Position numbers and translations under genes: made by a program
The notes under the pieces: generated by a model
Seen by the model: the letters and a program-made list of their open reading frames with translations, nothing else
What the model was told of the DNA's origin: nothing
Databases searched by the model: none
From: Polynucleobacter sp. UB-Piko-W3
Lineage (GTDB): Bacteria > Pseudomonadota > Gammaproteobacteria > Burkholderiales > Burkholderiaceae
Direction: 5' to 3'
DNA: 64,000 bases
Assembly (NCBI RefSeq): GCF_018881635.1
Contig: NZ_JACVPY010000002.1
Coordinates: 277,374-341,373, forward strand
Shown here: positions 1 to 9,001 of the stretch, one piece after another
Numbering within the stretch: the stretch's first letter is position 1
How the letters are laid out: each line of letters opens with the position of its first letter

Positions 1-556
1 CTAGAGCGCTCAAGCGATTCGCTTGAACATCTTCTGTACTGATGCCCAGTAATTTTGCTGCTTCCCCAGGGTGTGGTGTGATAACGGTCTGTTCAGGAGA
101 TTCTTGATTCCGTTTTTGCAATGCCCCCAAATGATCCATAGATGCTGCAATGAGATTGAGTGCATCTGCATCAATGATCAAAGGGATATTTGGATAATGC
201 AAGACTTCCATTAGCCATGCAGAGGCAAGATCAGATTTTCCTAGTCCTGGGCCAATAGCAATGACATCGGGCTGAGTTTTCAGGAGCGCACTTTCAACCT
301 CTGAGTCTGCTAAATGAATCATGAGTTCAGGAGAATCTTGATAGGCATGCGCAGAGGCAGGATCAAACATCTCTAACATCGTCCAGCCAGCACCCAGATG
401 AAGGCAGGCATTACCAGCAAGTAATAGAGCGCCTGCCATACTAGGTGCACCACCAACTAATAGAACTTTTCCTGCGCTGCCTTTATGTTCGGCAGCGCTA
501 CGCTTTAAGAGCTTAATCAGTTCAAGGGCGTTCAGTTTGGATGGTGATGAAGTCAT
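1..556 (-). CDS. nnrD: ADP-dependent NAD(P)H-hydrate dehydratase (YjeF C-terminal domain), 3' end cut by window
   Basis: This gene runs off the left edge, and about 185 codons are visible. The protein begins MTSSPSKLNALELIKLL. It has a glycine-rich stretch (KVLLVGGAPSMAGA), the IGPGLG turn, an IIDADALN segment and the TPHPGEAAKLLG signature of the ribokinase-like YjeF_C/CARKD family. The family repairs hydrated NADH and NADPH with ADP or ATP as phosphate donor. The start at 556 puts the repair domain at the N-terminus, so this is the stand-alone form and not the fusion with a preceding epimerase domain. It is divergent from the neighbouring nuclease gene. The family call is firm, but the C-terminus cannot be checked. 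Confidence 0.85.
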   Translation of the reverse strand, partial: MTSSPSKLNALELIKLLKRSAAEHKGSAGKVLLVGGAPSMAGALLLAGNACLHLGAGWTMLEMFDPASAHAYQDSPELMIHLADSEVESALLKTQPDVIAIGPGLGKSDLASAWLMEVLHYPNIPLIIDADALNLIAASMDHLGALQKRNQESPEQTVITPHPGEAAKLLGISTEDVQANRLSAL

Positions 557-619
557 ATGAATAGTATCGCTCTGATTGAGGACGCTTGAGTTAATTGTAA
601 GAGAGAGTATGCTCAAAAT

Positions 620-2035
620 ATGAAGATTCAATTTCTTGGTGCCGCTGGTGAAGTCACTGGATCACGCCACTCAGTCGAGATCATGTTAGCCGGCCGGCAG
701 AGACACTTTATGGTTGATTATGGGATGTTTCAGGGTGGACGAGAGGCTACTCATAAGAATTTAGAGCCCATGCCGTACCCTCCTAAAGATCTCGATTTTG
801 TAGTGTTGACGCACGCACATATAGATCACAGCGGTCTATTGCCCCGTTTATGTGCTCAGGGCTTTACTGGCACCATCTATTGCACTACTGCTACTTTTGA
901 ATTGTTGAAAATTCTTCTGCCAGATAGCGCATATCTACAGCGTGCTGATGTTGATAGGGCGGAGCGAAAACAAAAAGTAGGGAAGTGGCGAGGAGAAATG
1001 CCTGTTGCTCTTTATTCTAGGGAAGAAGTTGAGCTCACTCTGGCCCAATTTGAAGTCTTGGAGTATGGGCAGATGGTAGAGCCAGCTCCTGGTATTCAAT
1101 TGGAGTTCCGCAATGCTGGGCATATCTTGGGATCGGCAATCGCTGTGATTGATATCACTGAAGATCATAGTGATAAGAAGCGCTGTGTTTTTTCTGGTGA
1201 TATTGGGATGAAAGGCAAAGTACTCATGCCCGATCCCGATTTAATTGCCAGTGCTGATGTAGTGGTCGTTGAGTCAACTTATGGTGATCGCCAGCATCGT
1301 AGCTTAAAAGATACCGAAGATGAGCTAGTTGAGGTGATTTCATCAACGATGACAGCGCATGGCAATATTGTGATGCCTGCTTTTGCAGTCGGTCGAACAC
1401 AAGAAATCTTGTTCTTATTGATTGATTTGGTAAAAAGAGGGCGCTTGCCGCATCTCAGTATTTGGGTAGACTCCCCAATGGCAACTGCTGCCACCCATTT
1501 AACCCAACATTTCTTTTCGCAATTGGATAGCCAGTCTCGGACAACGTTCGATTGGTACAAAGCCAATCCGGGAGCTGTCGATTTACGATTTATTGCTGAT
1601 GTTGAGGAGTCTAGAGCCCTCAATAAAATCAAAGGAGGCGCCATTATTGTCTCAGCAAGCGGTATGTGCGATGCTGGGCGGGTTGTTCATCACTTGGTAA
1701 GCAATCTACCACGAGAGCAAAATGCCATCATCATCACGGGCTTTCAGGCGTATGGAAGTTTGGGCAGGCGCCTTGTAGATAAGGTAGAAAAGCTACGCTT
1801 ATTTGGTGAAGAGGTCTTAGTGAAGGCCTCTATTCACACCATCGGAGGTTTATCTGCCCACGCCGATCAAGCTGGTTTGTTAGATTGGCTCAAGGGCTTT
1901 AAGACGTCACCCAAAACAGTCTTTGTAGTTCATGGTGAACCCGAATCATCTTCAGTATTTGCGGAAAGTATTCGGGATGAGTTAGGCTGGAAAAACGTCA
2001 TTATTCCTGAGCGCTTGCATACCTATTCATGTTGA
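620..2035 (+). CDS. MBL-fold / beta-CASP RNA-specificity-domain nuclease
   Basis: The 471-residue protein is a metallo-beta-lactamase-fold hydrolase of the CPSF/beta-CASP group. The zinc motif HAHIDH lies at residues 65-70. Further metal ligands are seen in NAGHILGSA (around 165) and SGDIG (around 192). A beta-CASP region covers about 230-370, and the C-terminal RMMBL motif with GGLSAHADQ lies near 410. Relatives cleave RNA with endo- or 5'-exonuclease activity in the cytoplasm; the natural substrate of the bacterial single-gene members is mostly unknown. Length is normal for the family. It stands alone between divergent nnrD and a convergent binding-protein gene. Confidence 0.88.
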   Translation: MKIQFLGAAGEVTGSRHSVEIMLAGRQRHFMVDYGMFQGGREATHKNLEPMPYPPKDLDFVVLTHAHIDHSGLLPRLCAQGFTGTIYCTTATFELLKILLPDSAYLQRADVDRAERKQKVGKWRGEMPVALYSREEVELTLAQFEVLEYGQMVEPAPGIQLEFRNAGHILGSAIAVIDITEDHSDKKRCVFSGDIGMKGKVLMPDPDLIASADVVVVESTYGDRQHRSLKDTEDELVEVISSTMTAHGNIVMPAFAVGRTQEILFLLIDLVKRGRLPHLSIWVDSPMATAATHLTQHFFSQLDSQSRTTFDWYKANPGAVDLRFIADVEESRALNKIKGGAIIVSASGMCDAGRVVHHLVSNLPREQNAIIITGFQAYGSLGRRLVDKVEKLRLFGEEVLVKASIHTIGGLSAHADQAGLLDWLKGFKTSPKTVFVVHGEPESSSVFAESIRDELGWKNVIIPERLHTYSC

Positions 2036-2049
2036 GCTGAGAGCCCGCT

Positions 2050-2856
2050 TTAGTCCGCCACTTTCGCACCCTGAATATGATGGCGCTGTAGGGAGTTAGC
2101 TATAAATCCTGATTGTTTCAGTTGTGTAATCACTTCACTTAAGTACAGAGTTGTTTTTTCAAAATCAGGCCTTGCTTTAGCAACCCCCATAGCTTGGTTA
2201 ATGACCATGAATCGTCCTGGCAGCATGCGTAAGCCTTCATAGCGCTTAGCGTCACTTTCTAGCTGCTGTTTTACACCAGATGCAACATTGCCCTTACCAA
2301 GCATAAAGTCATCAACTACTGATTGTGAGTTAGCAGCCCTTAGTAGGGTGGCATGCTTAATTTCTCGTGTGAGGAAGAGGTCGTAGGCACTGCCTTTGCC
2401 AACAACAATTTCGGTGCCAGCAACATCCACTTCCTCATTGCGCTTTAAAGCAGAAGAAGATTTCACCATATAGGCGCCTTCAATTTGAATATATGCGGGG
2501 GTATAGCTGACATCAGCACCGCGCACGGGGTCGATAGCAACAAACACCAAATCAAGATCGCCATTTTTAATGCCATCGACAGTCGCACCCGCGCTTTTAT
2601 ATGGAATGAGTTGTACGGGCAGATTGATGCGTTGACCAATTTCATTGGCAATATCAATCGTGACGCCACTCAGGTTCTTAGTGGCAGAATCTTCACTTGC
2701 TAGAACTGGATTTCCTAGGTTAATTCCAACGCGCAAGGTGCCATTTGGAGCAAATGATTTGAGTATCGCAGGATCAATCGGTTTCATAGCTTGGGATGGC
2801 TGGCCAAACGTCAGTTGTGAAATACAAAAAAGAGTGAGGCCAAGTAAGAATTTCAT
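2050..2856 (-). CDS. ABC-type amino-acid-like periplasmic binding protein (family 3)
   Basis: The protein is 268 residues from the ATG chosen here; an in-frame TTG six bases upstream is an alternative. A signal peptide ends near TFGQ (residues 1-19). The fold follows with LRVGINLGNPVL, a GVTIDIANEIGQRINLPVQLIPY segment and a GDLDLVFVAID segment, all typical of SBP_bac_3 lobes that bind amino acids or similar solutes. No permease or ATPase gene is adjacent, so the ligand and partner transporter are unknown. It is convergent with the nuclease gene, with only 14 bases between the stops. Confidence 0.8.
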   Translation of the reverse strand: MKFLLGLTLFCISQLTFGQPSQAMKPIDPAILKSFAPNGTLRVGINLGNPVLASEDSATKNLSGVTIDIANEIGQRINLPVQLIPYKSAGATVDGIKNGDLDLVFVAIDPVRGADVSYTPAYIQIEGAYMVKSSSALKRNEEVDVAGTEIVVGKGSAYDLFLTREIKHATLLRAANSQSVVDDFMLGKGNVASGVKQQLESDAKRYEGLRMLPGRFMVINQAMGVAKARPDFEKTTLYLSEVITQLKQSGFIANSLQRHHIQGAKVAD

Positions 2857-2870
2857 ATTCAATCAGGGAT

Positions 2871-2896
2871 AAAAAAACCGCGGCGCACCGCGGTTT
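2871..2896 (-). terminator. Rho-independent terminator of the small membrane-protein gene
   Basis: Read on the minus strand, the stem AAACCGCGG / CCGCGGTTT with a short GTGCG-type loop runs into a T tract. It sits just downstream of the small gene 2914-3117 and just before the binding-protein gene, and so separates the two. Confidence 0.75.
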
Positions 2897-2913
2897 CATT
2901 TGGCGATAGAAGC

Positions 2914-3117
2914 TTACTTCTTAGCGTCTGCTGCAGGAGCCGCTGCTGGAGCTTCTGGCGCTGCCGCAGGAGCTGCTTTCTTAGCTTCTTCCATATGGGC
3001 TGCTTCTGCACCATGCTTTTCGCCGCCCATATCAATGTCGCCGTCACCTTTAATGAGTAAATAGGCTGTGGCACCAATTAATACTAGTACCATGATGATG
3101 AGAGAACGGTTGCTCAT
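2914..3117 (-). CDS. Small single-pass membrane protein with Ala/Pro-rich tail
   Basis: This is a 67-residue protein of unknown function. Residues 4-22 form one hydrophobic helix (LIIMVLVLIGATAYLL). A short Asp/Gly stretch follows, then a low-complexity Ala-Pro-Glu-Lys tail. The start is backed by an AAGGA ribosome-binding site about seven bases upstream. A clear intrinsic terminator follows. A longer overlapping frame covers the same bases but is low-complexity and lacks such a site. I do not recognise the family. Confidence 0.6.
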   Translation of the reverse strand: MSNRSLIIMVLVLIGATAYLLIKGDGDIDMGGEKHGAEAAHMEEAKKAAPAAAPEAPAAAPAADAKK

Positions 3118-3314
3118 TGCATTTCCTTCAGTTTGGTTGAAATTAGGACAATATTAACCCTTGTTGGAATTGGGGTAAATCCCCAACAGCCCTAAGTGCC
3201 TCTTGATCGGCATTAATTAGGTATTAATACTAAGTTTTAGGTGGGGCAATCGAGTCCGATCGCTTTAAAACGTAAGAGGTAAGATGGCATGATGTCGATA
3301 TCAAAGGCAAGAAT

Positions 3315-4172
3315 ATGAGCCCAAAGCTCCCTAGTAATAATGCTCAGACCATTACTGATTTTCTAAATCCTGAGCCACATCACATTTCTGAGGAGACTTC
3401 CGCAGAGTCCTATAAGTTTGCATTTGATGATGAGGCTTTTCTGGCCCGCAGAGAAACGATTGGAATTCGTTTTGAATTAGAGCTTTTAAAACCAGAAATT
3501 TTGCTCAATGAGCATGGGATTGACCATACCATCACAGTCTTTGGCTCAACACGCTTTGTTAGTCGTGAAAAAGCATTAGAGATGGAAAAGAACGCACAAA
3601 CTGCAGATGAGAAAGCTGCAGCAAATAAAGCATTGCTGCATAGTCGCTATTATGAATCTGCTCGCGAGTTTGGCGCCACAGTGGCTCACTACAACACCAC
3701 TCAAGATAAGAACTCTAATAAATTACATATTTGTACTGGGGGTGGTCCCGGCATTATGGAGGCCGCCAATCGGGGGGCATTTGAAGCAGGGGATCAAACC
3801 ATTGGTTTTAATATTAGCTTGCCAAGGGAGCAGCACCCCAACCCATATATCAGTCCTGGCCTTAGTTTTCGTTTTCACTATTTTGCCTTGCGCAAGATGC
3901 ACTTTATGTTGCGGGCGCGAGCAATCGTTGTTTTTCCAGGAGGCTTTGGCTCATTTGATGAGTTCTTTGAGGTACTCACCTTAATGCAGACTAAAAAAGT
4001 AACTGCCTTTCCTATCATCCTGGTGGGGAAAGCATTTTGGGCCGAGATGGTGAATTTTCAGCAGATGATTGAGTTTGGCGTAATTGATGAGAGTGATATG
4101 CAGGTCATTCATTTTGCAGAGACTGCACAAGAGGCTTGGGCGATCATCCAAAAGCACTACCAATTAAGCTAG
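3315..4172 (+). CDS. LOG-family protein (cytokinin-riboside phosphoribohydrolase-like)
   Basis: The 285-residue protein has the lysine-decarboxylase-like Rossmann fold of the LOG family. GGGPGIMEAANRG (142-154) and PGGFGSFDE (208-216) form the nucleotide-binding and catalytic signature; the usual GT of PGGxGTxxE is GS here. An N-terminal extension of about 70 residues precedes the fold, as in the longer bacterial subgroup. Family members hydrolyse nucleoside 5'-monophosphates to base and ribose 5-phosphate. The old label 'lysine decarboxylase' is not supported. It is a single gene, with an AAGG site before the ATG. Confidence 0.85.
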   Translation: MSPKLPSNNAQTITDFLNPEPHHISEETSAESYKFAFDDEAFLARRETIGIRFELELLKPEILLNEHGIDHTITVFGSTRFVSREKALEMEKNAQTADEKAAANKALLHSRYYESAREFGATVAHYNTTQDKNSNKLHICTGGGPGIMEAANRGAFEAGDQTIGFNISLPREQHPNPYISPGLSFRFHYFALRKMHFMLRARAIVVFPGGFGSFDEFFEVLTLMQTKKVTAFPIILVGKAFWAEMVNFQQMIEFGVIDESDMQVIHFAETAQEAWAIIQKHYQLS

Positions 4173-4226
4173 TGAGAGCTTAATTGCTCCAATTGCTTCG
4201 CCTGTAAAATAGCGCAAAGCCCAATC

Positions 4227-4739
4227 ATGACACCACAAGACGCCAGCATCGCCACCACTTTAGATTTACCTAGCTATCTTCTAGGTGCCATCATGCTATT
4301 GCTAGTGATGATTCTTCATGGCTTCGTATTACTACAAATTACGAAGCGTTACGAGGTTAAATCATTTCTGTATTTAGCAGAAAAGAAATACTCAGAGGTG
4401 ACGCTCTATTTCTATATCAGCATTTTCTGTTTATTTTTAACTCACATTGCTGAAATTATTCTCTGGGGTGTTTCACTTTATGTCCTAAAACTAGTTCCAA
4501 CTTTAGGTCAGAGCATTTTATTTAGTGGCAGTACTTATACGGCAATGGGATTCATGGAAGACATCTTGCCGGATGGCTGGAAAATGTTGGCAGTCATTAT
4601 TGCCTTCTCCGGCATGTTTGCTTTTGCTTGGACTGCGTCAGCCATGATCTCCATGACGAAAAATTTTCGGCAAGCCTACACCAAACGTCACATGGAAAAA
4701 CTCAACATTTCTTCTGACATGATTGACCGTTTTAAATAA
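4227..4739 (+). CDS. Putative ion-channel-like integral membrane protein
   Basis: The 170-residue protein has hydrophobic segments near residues 16-38, 62-90 and 128-150. A re-entrant-looking stretch (YTAMGFMEDIL) precedes the last helix. This layout resembles the pore-loop plus inner-helix part of two-TM channels, but no canonical TVGYG potassium filter is present, so channel function is only suggested. The gene ends in TAA directly abutting the start of the flavoprotein gene, so the two are probably co-transcribed. Confidence 0.6.
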   Translation: MTPQDASIATTLDLPSYLLGAIMLLLVMILHGFVLLQITKRYEVKSFLYLAEKKYSEVTLYFYISIFCLFLTHIAEIILWGVSLYVLKLVPTLGQSILFSGSTYTAMGFMEDILPDGWKMLAVIIAFSGMFAFAWTASAMISMTKNFRQAYTKRHMEKLNISSDMIDRFK

Positions 4740-5960
4740 GTGATGACTAAGACATGGGATACCGTCATTGTTGGCGGTGGTGCAGCCGGGTTATTTTGTG
4801 CCGGAGTTGCTGGTCAGCTAGGGAAAAAAGTCTTAATTCTTGACCACGCCCCAGTGCTGGGTGAAAAGATTCGTATTAGTGGCGGCGGGCGCTGTAACTT
4901 TACTAACTTGCATAGTAGCCCGGCTAATTTTCTTTCACTCAATCCGCATTTTGTTAAGAGTGCACTTGCAAAGTATCCGTCAAAAGAATTTATCAAGCTC
5001 GTTGACGCATACGGGATTGCTTATCACGAGAAGCATCAAGGGCAACTCTTTTGTGATGATTCGGCCAAACAGATTATCGATATGCTCATGTCAGAGTGCG
5101 CCAAGGGTAAGGTCACTATTCGTAATCCTATTTCTATTGAAGCGATTACTCAAGAAGCATCAGGCTGGTTGGTTCATACAAATGCAGGTATCGAAAAAAC
5201 AAAGACCGTAGTGATGGCCACGGGAGGCTTACCAGTTCCCGCCATTGGTGCTACTGCTTACTCTTTGGATATCGCTAAACAGTTTGGACTTTCAGTAGTG
5301 GAGCCAAGACCCGCATTGGTGCCGCTATCATTTACGGCGGATACTTTTGGTAATCTAAATGAGCTAGCTGGTTTAAGTGTTCCCATCAGAATTGCATCCG
5401 GCTCTAAGGGGCATCGTTATGGTGCCTGCCGATTTACCGAAGACCTACTCTTGACTCACAAAGGCTTATCAGGCCCAGCAGTTCTTCAGGCAAGTAGCTA
5501 TTGGGTCGAGGGCGAAGCGATTCATATTGATTGGCTTGGCGCTATTGAAGTGGTTGGCGGATTTAATTGTGATGCACTGTTTAATGATGAAGACAATCGT
5601 TTAAAGCTCACCGAAAATATACTAGCTTCTGTTTTGCCGCAGCGTTTGGCTAAAGCATTTTCTGAGCAACGAAATCTGAGCGGTCGTAAGTGGGCTGAGG
5701 TATCTAAAAAAGATCGTGAATCTTTAAAAGAGTTACTCACTAATTGGTCTGTAAAGCCGGCTGGGACCTTGGGCTGGAAAAAAGCTGAGGTCATGTTGGG
5801 CGGTGTGGATACTAAAGATTTAGATGGTCAAACGATGATGTCACGCACACACACAGGTTTATTTTTTATCGGTGAGTGCGTAGATGTTACCGGCCATCTA
5901 GGTGGCCATAACTTCCAGTGGGCCTGGGCAAGTGGTTTTGTTTGTGCCCAAGCTCTTTAA
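4740..5960 (+). CDS. BaiN/HI0933-family FAD-dependent oxidoreductase
   Basis: The 406-residue flavoprotein has an N-terminal dinucleotide-binding motif VGGGAAGLFCA (11-21), the family signature GGGRCNFTN (about 47-55) and a C-terminal GHLGGHNFQWAWASG segment that closes the FAD site. The family (YhiN/HI0933/BaiN) is mostly uncharacterised; BaiN reduces bile-acid intermediates in clostridia, a role not expected here. Translation may start at GTG 4740 or ATG 4743. Both abut the upstream membrane-protein stop, which suggests translational coupling. Confidence 0.85.
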   Translation: MMTKTWDTVIVGGGAAGLFCAGVAGQLGKKVLILDHAPVLGEKIRISGGGRCNFTNLHSSPANFLSLNPHFVKSALAKYPSKEFIKLVDAYGIAYHEKHQGQLFCDDSAKQIIDMLMSECAKGKVTIRNPISIEAITQEASGWLVHTNAGIEKTKTVVMATGGLPVPAIGATAYSLDIAKQFGLSVVEPRPALVPLSFTADTFGNLNELAGLSVPIRIASGSKGHRYGACRFTEDLLLTHKGLSGPAVLQASSYWVEGEAIHIDWLGAIEVVGGFNCDALFNDEDNRLKLTENILASVLPQRLAKAFSEQRNLSGRKWAEVSKKDRESLKELLTNWSVKPAGTLGWKKAEVMLGGVDTKDLDGQTMMSRTHTGLFFIGECVDVTGHLGGHNFQWAWASGFVCAQAL

Positions 5961-5967
5961 ACCAGAT

Positions 5968-6720
5968 TCACTTTTTCTTTTTTCCTCGAGAGCGAATATT
6001 GAGTAGTTCTACAGAGAGCGAGAACGCCATCGCGACATATACATACCCTTTAGGAATATGAACGCCCATACCTTCGGCAATCAGTACTACGCCCACAACA
6101 GTGAGGAATGATAGAGCCAGAACTTTAATCGAAGGGTGGCGATGTACAAAATCACCGATCGGTTTTGCGGCAATTAACATAATCATTACAGAGGCTAGGA
6201 CTGCAGCAATCATGATGCTAATTTCATCGACCATCCCAACAGCAGTAATGACGCTGTCTAGGGAGAAGATGATGTCCAATATGCCAATTTGTACTACAGA
6301 ACCCACAAATAAAGAAAACATTGATTTATTCAGGTTTGCTTTATTGGCATCACCTTGTTCATCATGCTCTTCATTGAGCTCTACTTCAACATAGATCTCT
6401 TTCGAGGCTTTCCAAATTAAGAAGAAGCCTCCTAATAATAAAATCAGATCCCTGCCGCTAATGGCGTGATCGTTAATGCTGAAGAGGGGGTTGGTGAGGC
6501 TCATCACCCAAGACAGGCTGAGCAGCAACAGAATTCTGGTTACTAAGGCAAAAATGAGGCCAAACTGTCGGACTTTCTCCCGAATCTCAACAGGGAGTCT
6601 ATTGGCAATGACGCTAATAAAAATAATGTTGTCTATTCCTAGAATGATCTCTAGGGCGGAAAGTGTTAAAAAAGCTACCCAAGCATTGGGATCGCTCATC
6701 AGCTGTAAAAGACTATCCAT
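5968..6720 (-). CDS. TerC-family integral membrane protein (metal exporter type)
   Basis: The 250-residue protein has about seven hydrophobic segments. The TerC signatures are LEIILGIDNIIFISV near residue 23 and ILDIIFSLDSVITAVG near 146; each places an acidic residue inside a membrane helix. Characterised relatives (YceF, Alx/MntX types) move manganese out of the cell or load exported enzymes. The short upstream gap of about 65 bases before a divergent gene leaves no room for the Mn riboswitch seen before some terC genes. Confidence 0.88.
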   Translation of the reverse strand: MDSLLQLMSDPNAWVAFLTLSALEIILGIDNIIFISVIANRLPVEIREKVRQFGLIFALVTRILLLLSLSWVMSLTNPLFSINDHAISGRDLILLLGGFFLIWKASKEIYVEVELNEEHDEQGDANKANLNKSMFSLFVGSVVQIGILDIIFSLDSVITAVGMVDEISIMIAAVLASVMIMLIAAKPIGDFVHRHPSIKVLALSFLTVVGVVLIAEGMGVHIPKGYVYVAMAFSLSVELLNIRSRGKKKK

Positions 6721-6785
6721 TGATTTCTATTTCTAAAGTAGGTTTGAGGTAAAGTGTATCTAACTAAATTACCCGTGTGATTTCT

Positions 6786-7760
6786 ATGCTTAAGCCCACA
6801 CATATTATCAGGACATTGCTCTTCAGTATCACCATGGCACTCACGTTTCATGTGCAAGCTGCCTACCCTGATAAGCCGATCAAAATCATTATTGGTTTCC
6901 CTGCAGGCGGCCCCCTGGATGCACATATTCGTCTTTTAGTGGATAAGCTGCAGTCTGTTCTTGGACAGACTGTGATTGTCGACTACAAAGCAGGTGCTGG
7001 CGGTACTGTCGGCGCGCAATTTGTAGCGCAGTCTTTGCCAGATGGATATACGCTACTCTTGGCAAATACTGGCACGATGGTCATCAATCCGACCATCTAC
7101 ACCAAAGCGCCATACGACACACTCAGAGATTTTCAACCTATTGCCAGAACTGCCCAACAACCTCTGGCATTAATTGTGAATAAAGATGTGCCTGCTAATT
7201 CTCTAAAAGAATTGATTGCCTATGCTAAGGCTAATCCAGGAAAGTTGAATTATGGTTCTGCCGGAAATGGCGGCATCTCGCATTTGGTTCCCGAAATGCT
7301 CAAAAGTGAGACTGGTATCTTTATGGTGCATATTCCATTCAAAGGGAGTGCACCAGCATTCACAGACCTAATTGCTGGCCATGTGCAATTTATGGCGGAG
7401 TCTGTTCCCCAGGCTGCAAACTATGCCAAGCAGGGCAAGGTAAAAGCATTGGCAGTAACCAGTGCAAAACGTAATGCTGCATTACCTAATACTCCTACTG
7501 TGATTGAAACAGGCGTAGCCAATCTGGAGGTTGTTGGTTTTTATGGAATTCTGGCCCCCAAAGGGACGCCACCTGATGTGACAAACAAATTAAGCCAAGC
7601 CTTTAAGGAGACTCTAGAGTCTCCTGAGATACAGAAGAGGATGATTGAGCAGGGGGCTGATCCAGCCCATCTCAATGCCGATCAATTTACAAAGTTTCTT
7701 GCTATCGAGATGCCGCGCTGGGCAAAAGTGGTGAATCAAGCTGGTGCGAAGCTAGATTAA
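6786..7760 (+). CDS. Tripartite tricarboxylate transporter receptor (Bug/TctC family)
   Basis: The 324-residue periplasmic receptor has a signal peptide ending near VQAA and a mature start at YPDKPIKIIIGF. The ligand-loop motif is FPAGGPLD, followed by GAGGTVGAQFVAQSLPDGYTLLL, the family's hallmark. Such proteins capture small carboxylates for TctAB permeases. An in-frame GTG at 6777 is an alternative start; the ATG at 6786 gives a better signal peptide. No permease genes are adjacent. It is divergent from terC. Confidence 0.9.
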   Translation: MLKPTHIIRTLLFSITMALTFHVQAAYPDKPIKIIIGFPAGGPLDAHIRLLVDKLQSVLGQTVIVDYKAGAGGTVGAQFVAQSLPDGYTLLLANTGTMVINPTIYTKAPYDTLRDFQPIARTAQQPLALIVNKDVPANSLKELIAYAKANPGKLNYGSAGNGGISHLVPEMLKSETGIFMVHIPFKGSAPAFTDLIAGHVQFMAESVPQAANYAKQGKVKALAVTSAKRNAALPNTPTVIETGVANLEVVGFYGILAPKGTPPDVTNKLSQAFKETLESPEIQKRMIEQGADPAHLNADQFTKFLAIEMPRWAKVVNQAGAKLD

Positions 7761-7899
7761 GGTATTAGCTTGGCTTCTCATCCAAATAGTTATATTGTCA
7801 TATTAATGACTTAAATTAGAAGTAATTGGCAGTTTGCTAATTTCGGTTTAAAGTGAAATTGAAGCTTTTTCTGGACCCTTTATTGATAGGAGTATAAAA

Positions 7900-8427
7900 A
7901 TGGATGCAAAAGAATTGCAAAAATGGCAGCGCGAAAAAGCAAAAGAATTGTTTGATTACTCGCATACTTTGTTAGAAGCCGCTAAGAAACTCAGCGAACA
8001 TCATATGGCAGAGATGGAGTGGGGCATGAAAAATGCCTTAGAAAGCGCAAAGTCAGCTGCTAAAAATGATTTAGCCAAGTTAAAGGATTTACAAGCAGAG
8101 GCTGCTAAAGAGGCTGCTAAACGTGCAGCTACTTATCAGAAGAAGGTGAAGTCAGTATTGAAAGATCTTGGTGATAGCGCTGCCGATGAAACAGAGAAGC
8201 ATCTTGAGAAAGTCCGCGCTTCTTTGGTAACTTGGCTTGAGGAAGCTGAAAATAAAATGCCAGTACAGGCAGAAAAGTTATCAAAGGTGGTTCATGAGAT
8301 GTCTACTACTGGTCAGAAGATGTTCAAAGAAGGCCGCCGTATCGTGAATGAAGTTGCTGATACTGCAGAAAAAAATATTGATGAGATGGTCAAGAAATCT
8401 TCAGGGTCAAAAAAGAAGTCTGATTAA
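7900..8427 (+). CDS. Phasin-like helical protein
   Basis: The 175-residue protein is almost entirely amphipathic helix, rich in Ala, Lys and Glu. It has heptad-like spacing throughout and a basic SGSKKKSD tail. Length, composition and the early KELFDYSHTLLEAAKKL segment resemble phasins, which coat polyhydroxyalkanoate granules; some Ala/Lys-rich members also bind DNA. The ribosome-binding site AGGAG lies seven bases before the ATG, and a strong terminator follows. It is a monocistronic, probably well expressed gene. Phasin family is likely, but granule binding is inferred. Confidence 0.65.
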   Translation: MDAKELQKWQREKAKELFDYSHTLLEAAKKLSEHHMAEMEWGMKNALESAKSAAKNDLAKLKDLQAEAAKEAAKRAATYQKKVKSVLKDLGDSAADETEKHLEKVRASLVTWLEEAENKMPVQAEKLSKVVHEMSTTGQKMFKEGRRIVNEVADTAEKNIDEMVKKSSGSKKKSD

Positions 8428-8450
8428 TCGCTTAAGCTTTACTTAAAGAG

Positions 8451-8476
8451 CCGCCTCAAATCAGAGGCGGTTTTTT
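8451..8476 (+). terminator. Intrinsic terminator after phasin-like gene
   Basis: A perfect seven-base stem CCGCCTC / GAGGCGG with a six-base loop is followed by six T. The last T bases overlap the stop of the convergent Trp-rich gene. Confidence 0.88.
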
Positions 8477-8696
8477 ATTGCCAACCCTGTATCCATAGCT
8501 CGCTATTGCCAAGATCCCGCCAGGGAATCAGCGTAACCTTTTTCGAGTACACCGCTTCAATTTCGACAAATTCAATTTTTGCGTTAGGAGGCTCTGGCAG
8601 AATGACTTTACTCACTAAGAAATGTTTCTGTTTGGCAATGGGTTTCACTGCCGTCCATTTGGTCAGTAAAAGTTTCTTGGGGCTAAGTGGGTTCAT
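8475..8696 (-). CDS. TIGR02450-family Trp-rich small protein
   Basis: The 73-residue protein matches the small Trp-rich family by its layout: KLLLTKWTAVKP, KHFLVSKVI, an acidic middle and a closing IPWRDL...WIQGWQ. Function is unknown. The ATG at 8696 lies two bases beyond the stop of the lipoprotein gene. An in-frame alternative start at 8714 would overlap that gene and lacks a better ribosome-binding site, so the downstream start is chosen. It is probably co-transcribed with the lipoprotein gene. Confidence 0.8.
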   Translation of the reverse strand: MNPLSPKKLLLTKWTAVKPIAKQKHFLVSKVILPEPPNAKIEFVEIEAVYSKKVTLIPWRDLGNSELWIQGWQ

Positions 8697-8698
8697 TT

Positions 8699-8998
8699 TT
8701 ATAGTGCGCTGCACTGATAATTTTGGTCTTTACTCATGAGCACTCCAGAGGACGGAGTAAATGTATAAGCAGATTCTTGAATCAGTGAAGGACATTTTTG
8801 GTCAAAATAGCTTTGATTACCCAGACTGCCACAATAGTCGAGCTTGAGGTCTTTGAATTCCATACGGGCTTTTCTGAGCACCATAGAAACTTTCATCTCT
8901 GCTGCTGAATTGCAGTTCCAGCTAGTGTAAGTTTCTCGCTCACAGGCCGTTAACCCCAAAAGGATCGGAAGGAAGATAGAAAGTCGTATGAAGGGCAA
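8699..8998 (-). CDS. Small predicted lipoprotein
   Basis: The 99-residue protein has a lipoprotein signal: a basic/hydrophobic N-terminus and the lipobox LTAC with Cys at residue 19. The mature part holds four further cysteines (in WNCNS, DYCGS, QKCPS and YQCSA), which would allow two disulfides in the periplasm. I do not recognise a family. It lies between the rhodanese gene (three bases upstream) and the Trp-rich gene, all on one strand, which suggests an operon of three. Confidence 0.6.
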   Translation of the reverse strand: MPFIRLSIFLPILLGLTACERETYTSWNCNSAAEMKVSMVLRKARMEFKDLKLDYCGSLGNQSYFDQKCPSLIQESAYTFTPSSGVLMSKDQNYQCSAL

Positions 8999-9001
8999 GA
9001 G

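Noticed and set aside
2859..3077. 72-codon minus-strand frame overlapping the small membrane-protein gene
   Set aside because: It is a shifted frame of the Ala-rich tail. It has no ribosome-binding site, and the other frame has a good start and membrane helix.
3170..3186. Perfect hairpin TTGGGG-TAAAT-CCCCAA upstream of the LOG gene
   Set aside because: No T tract follows and no gene ends nearby. It is probably chance or a minor leader structure.
5968..6776. Possible manganese (yybP-ykoY) riboswitch before terC
   Set aside because: Only about 55-65 bases separate terC from the divergent gene and no conserved core is visible.
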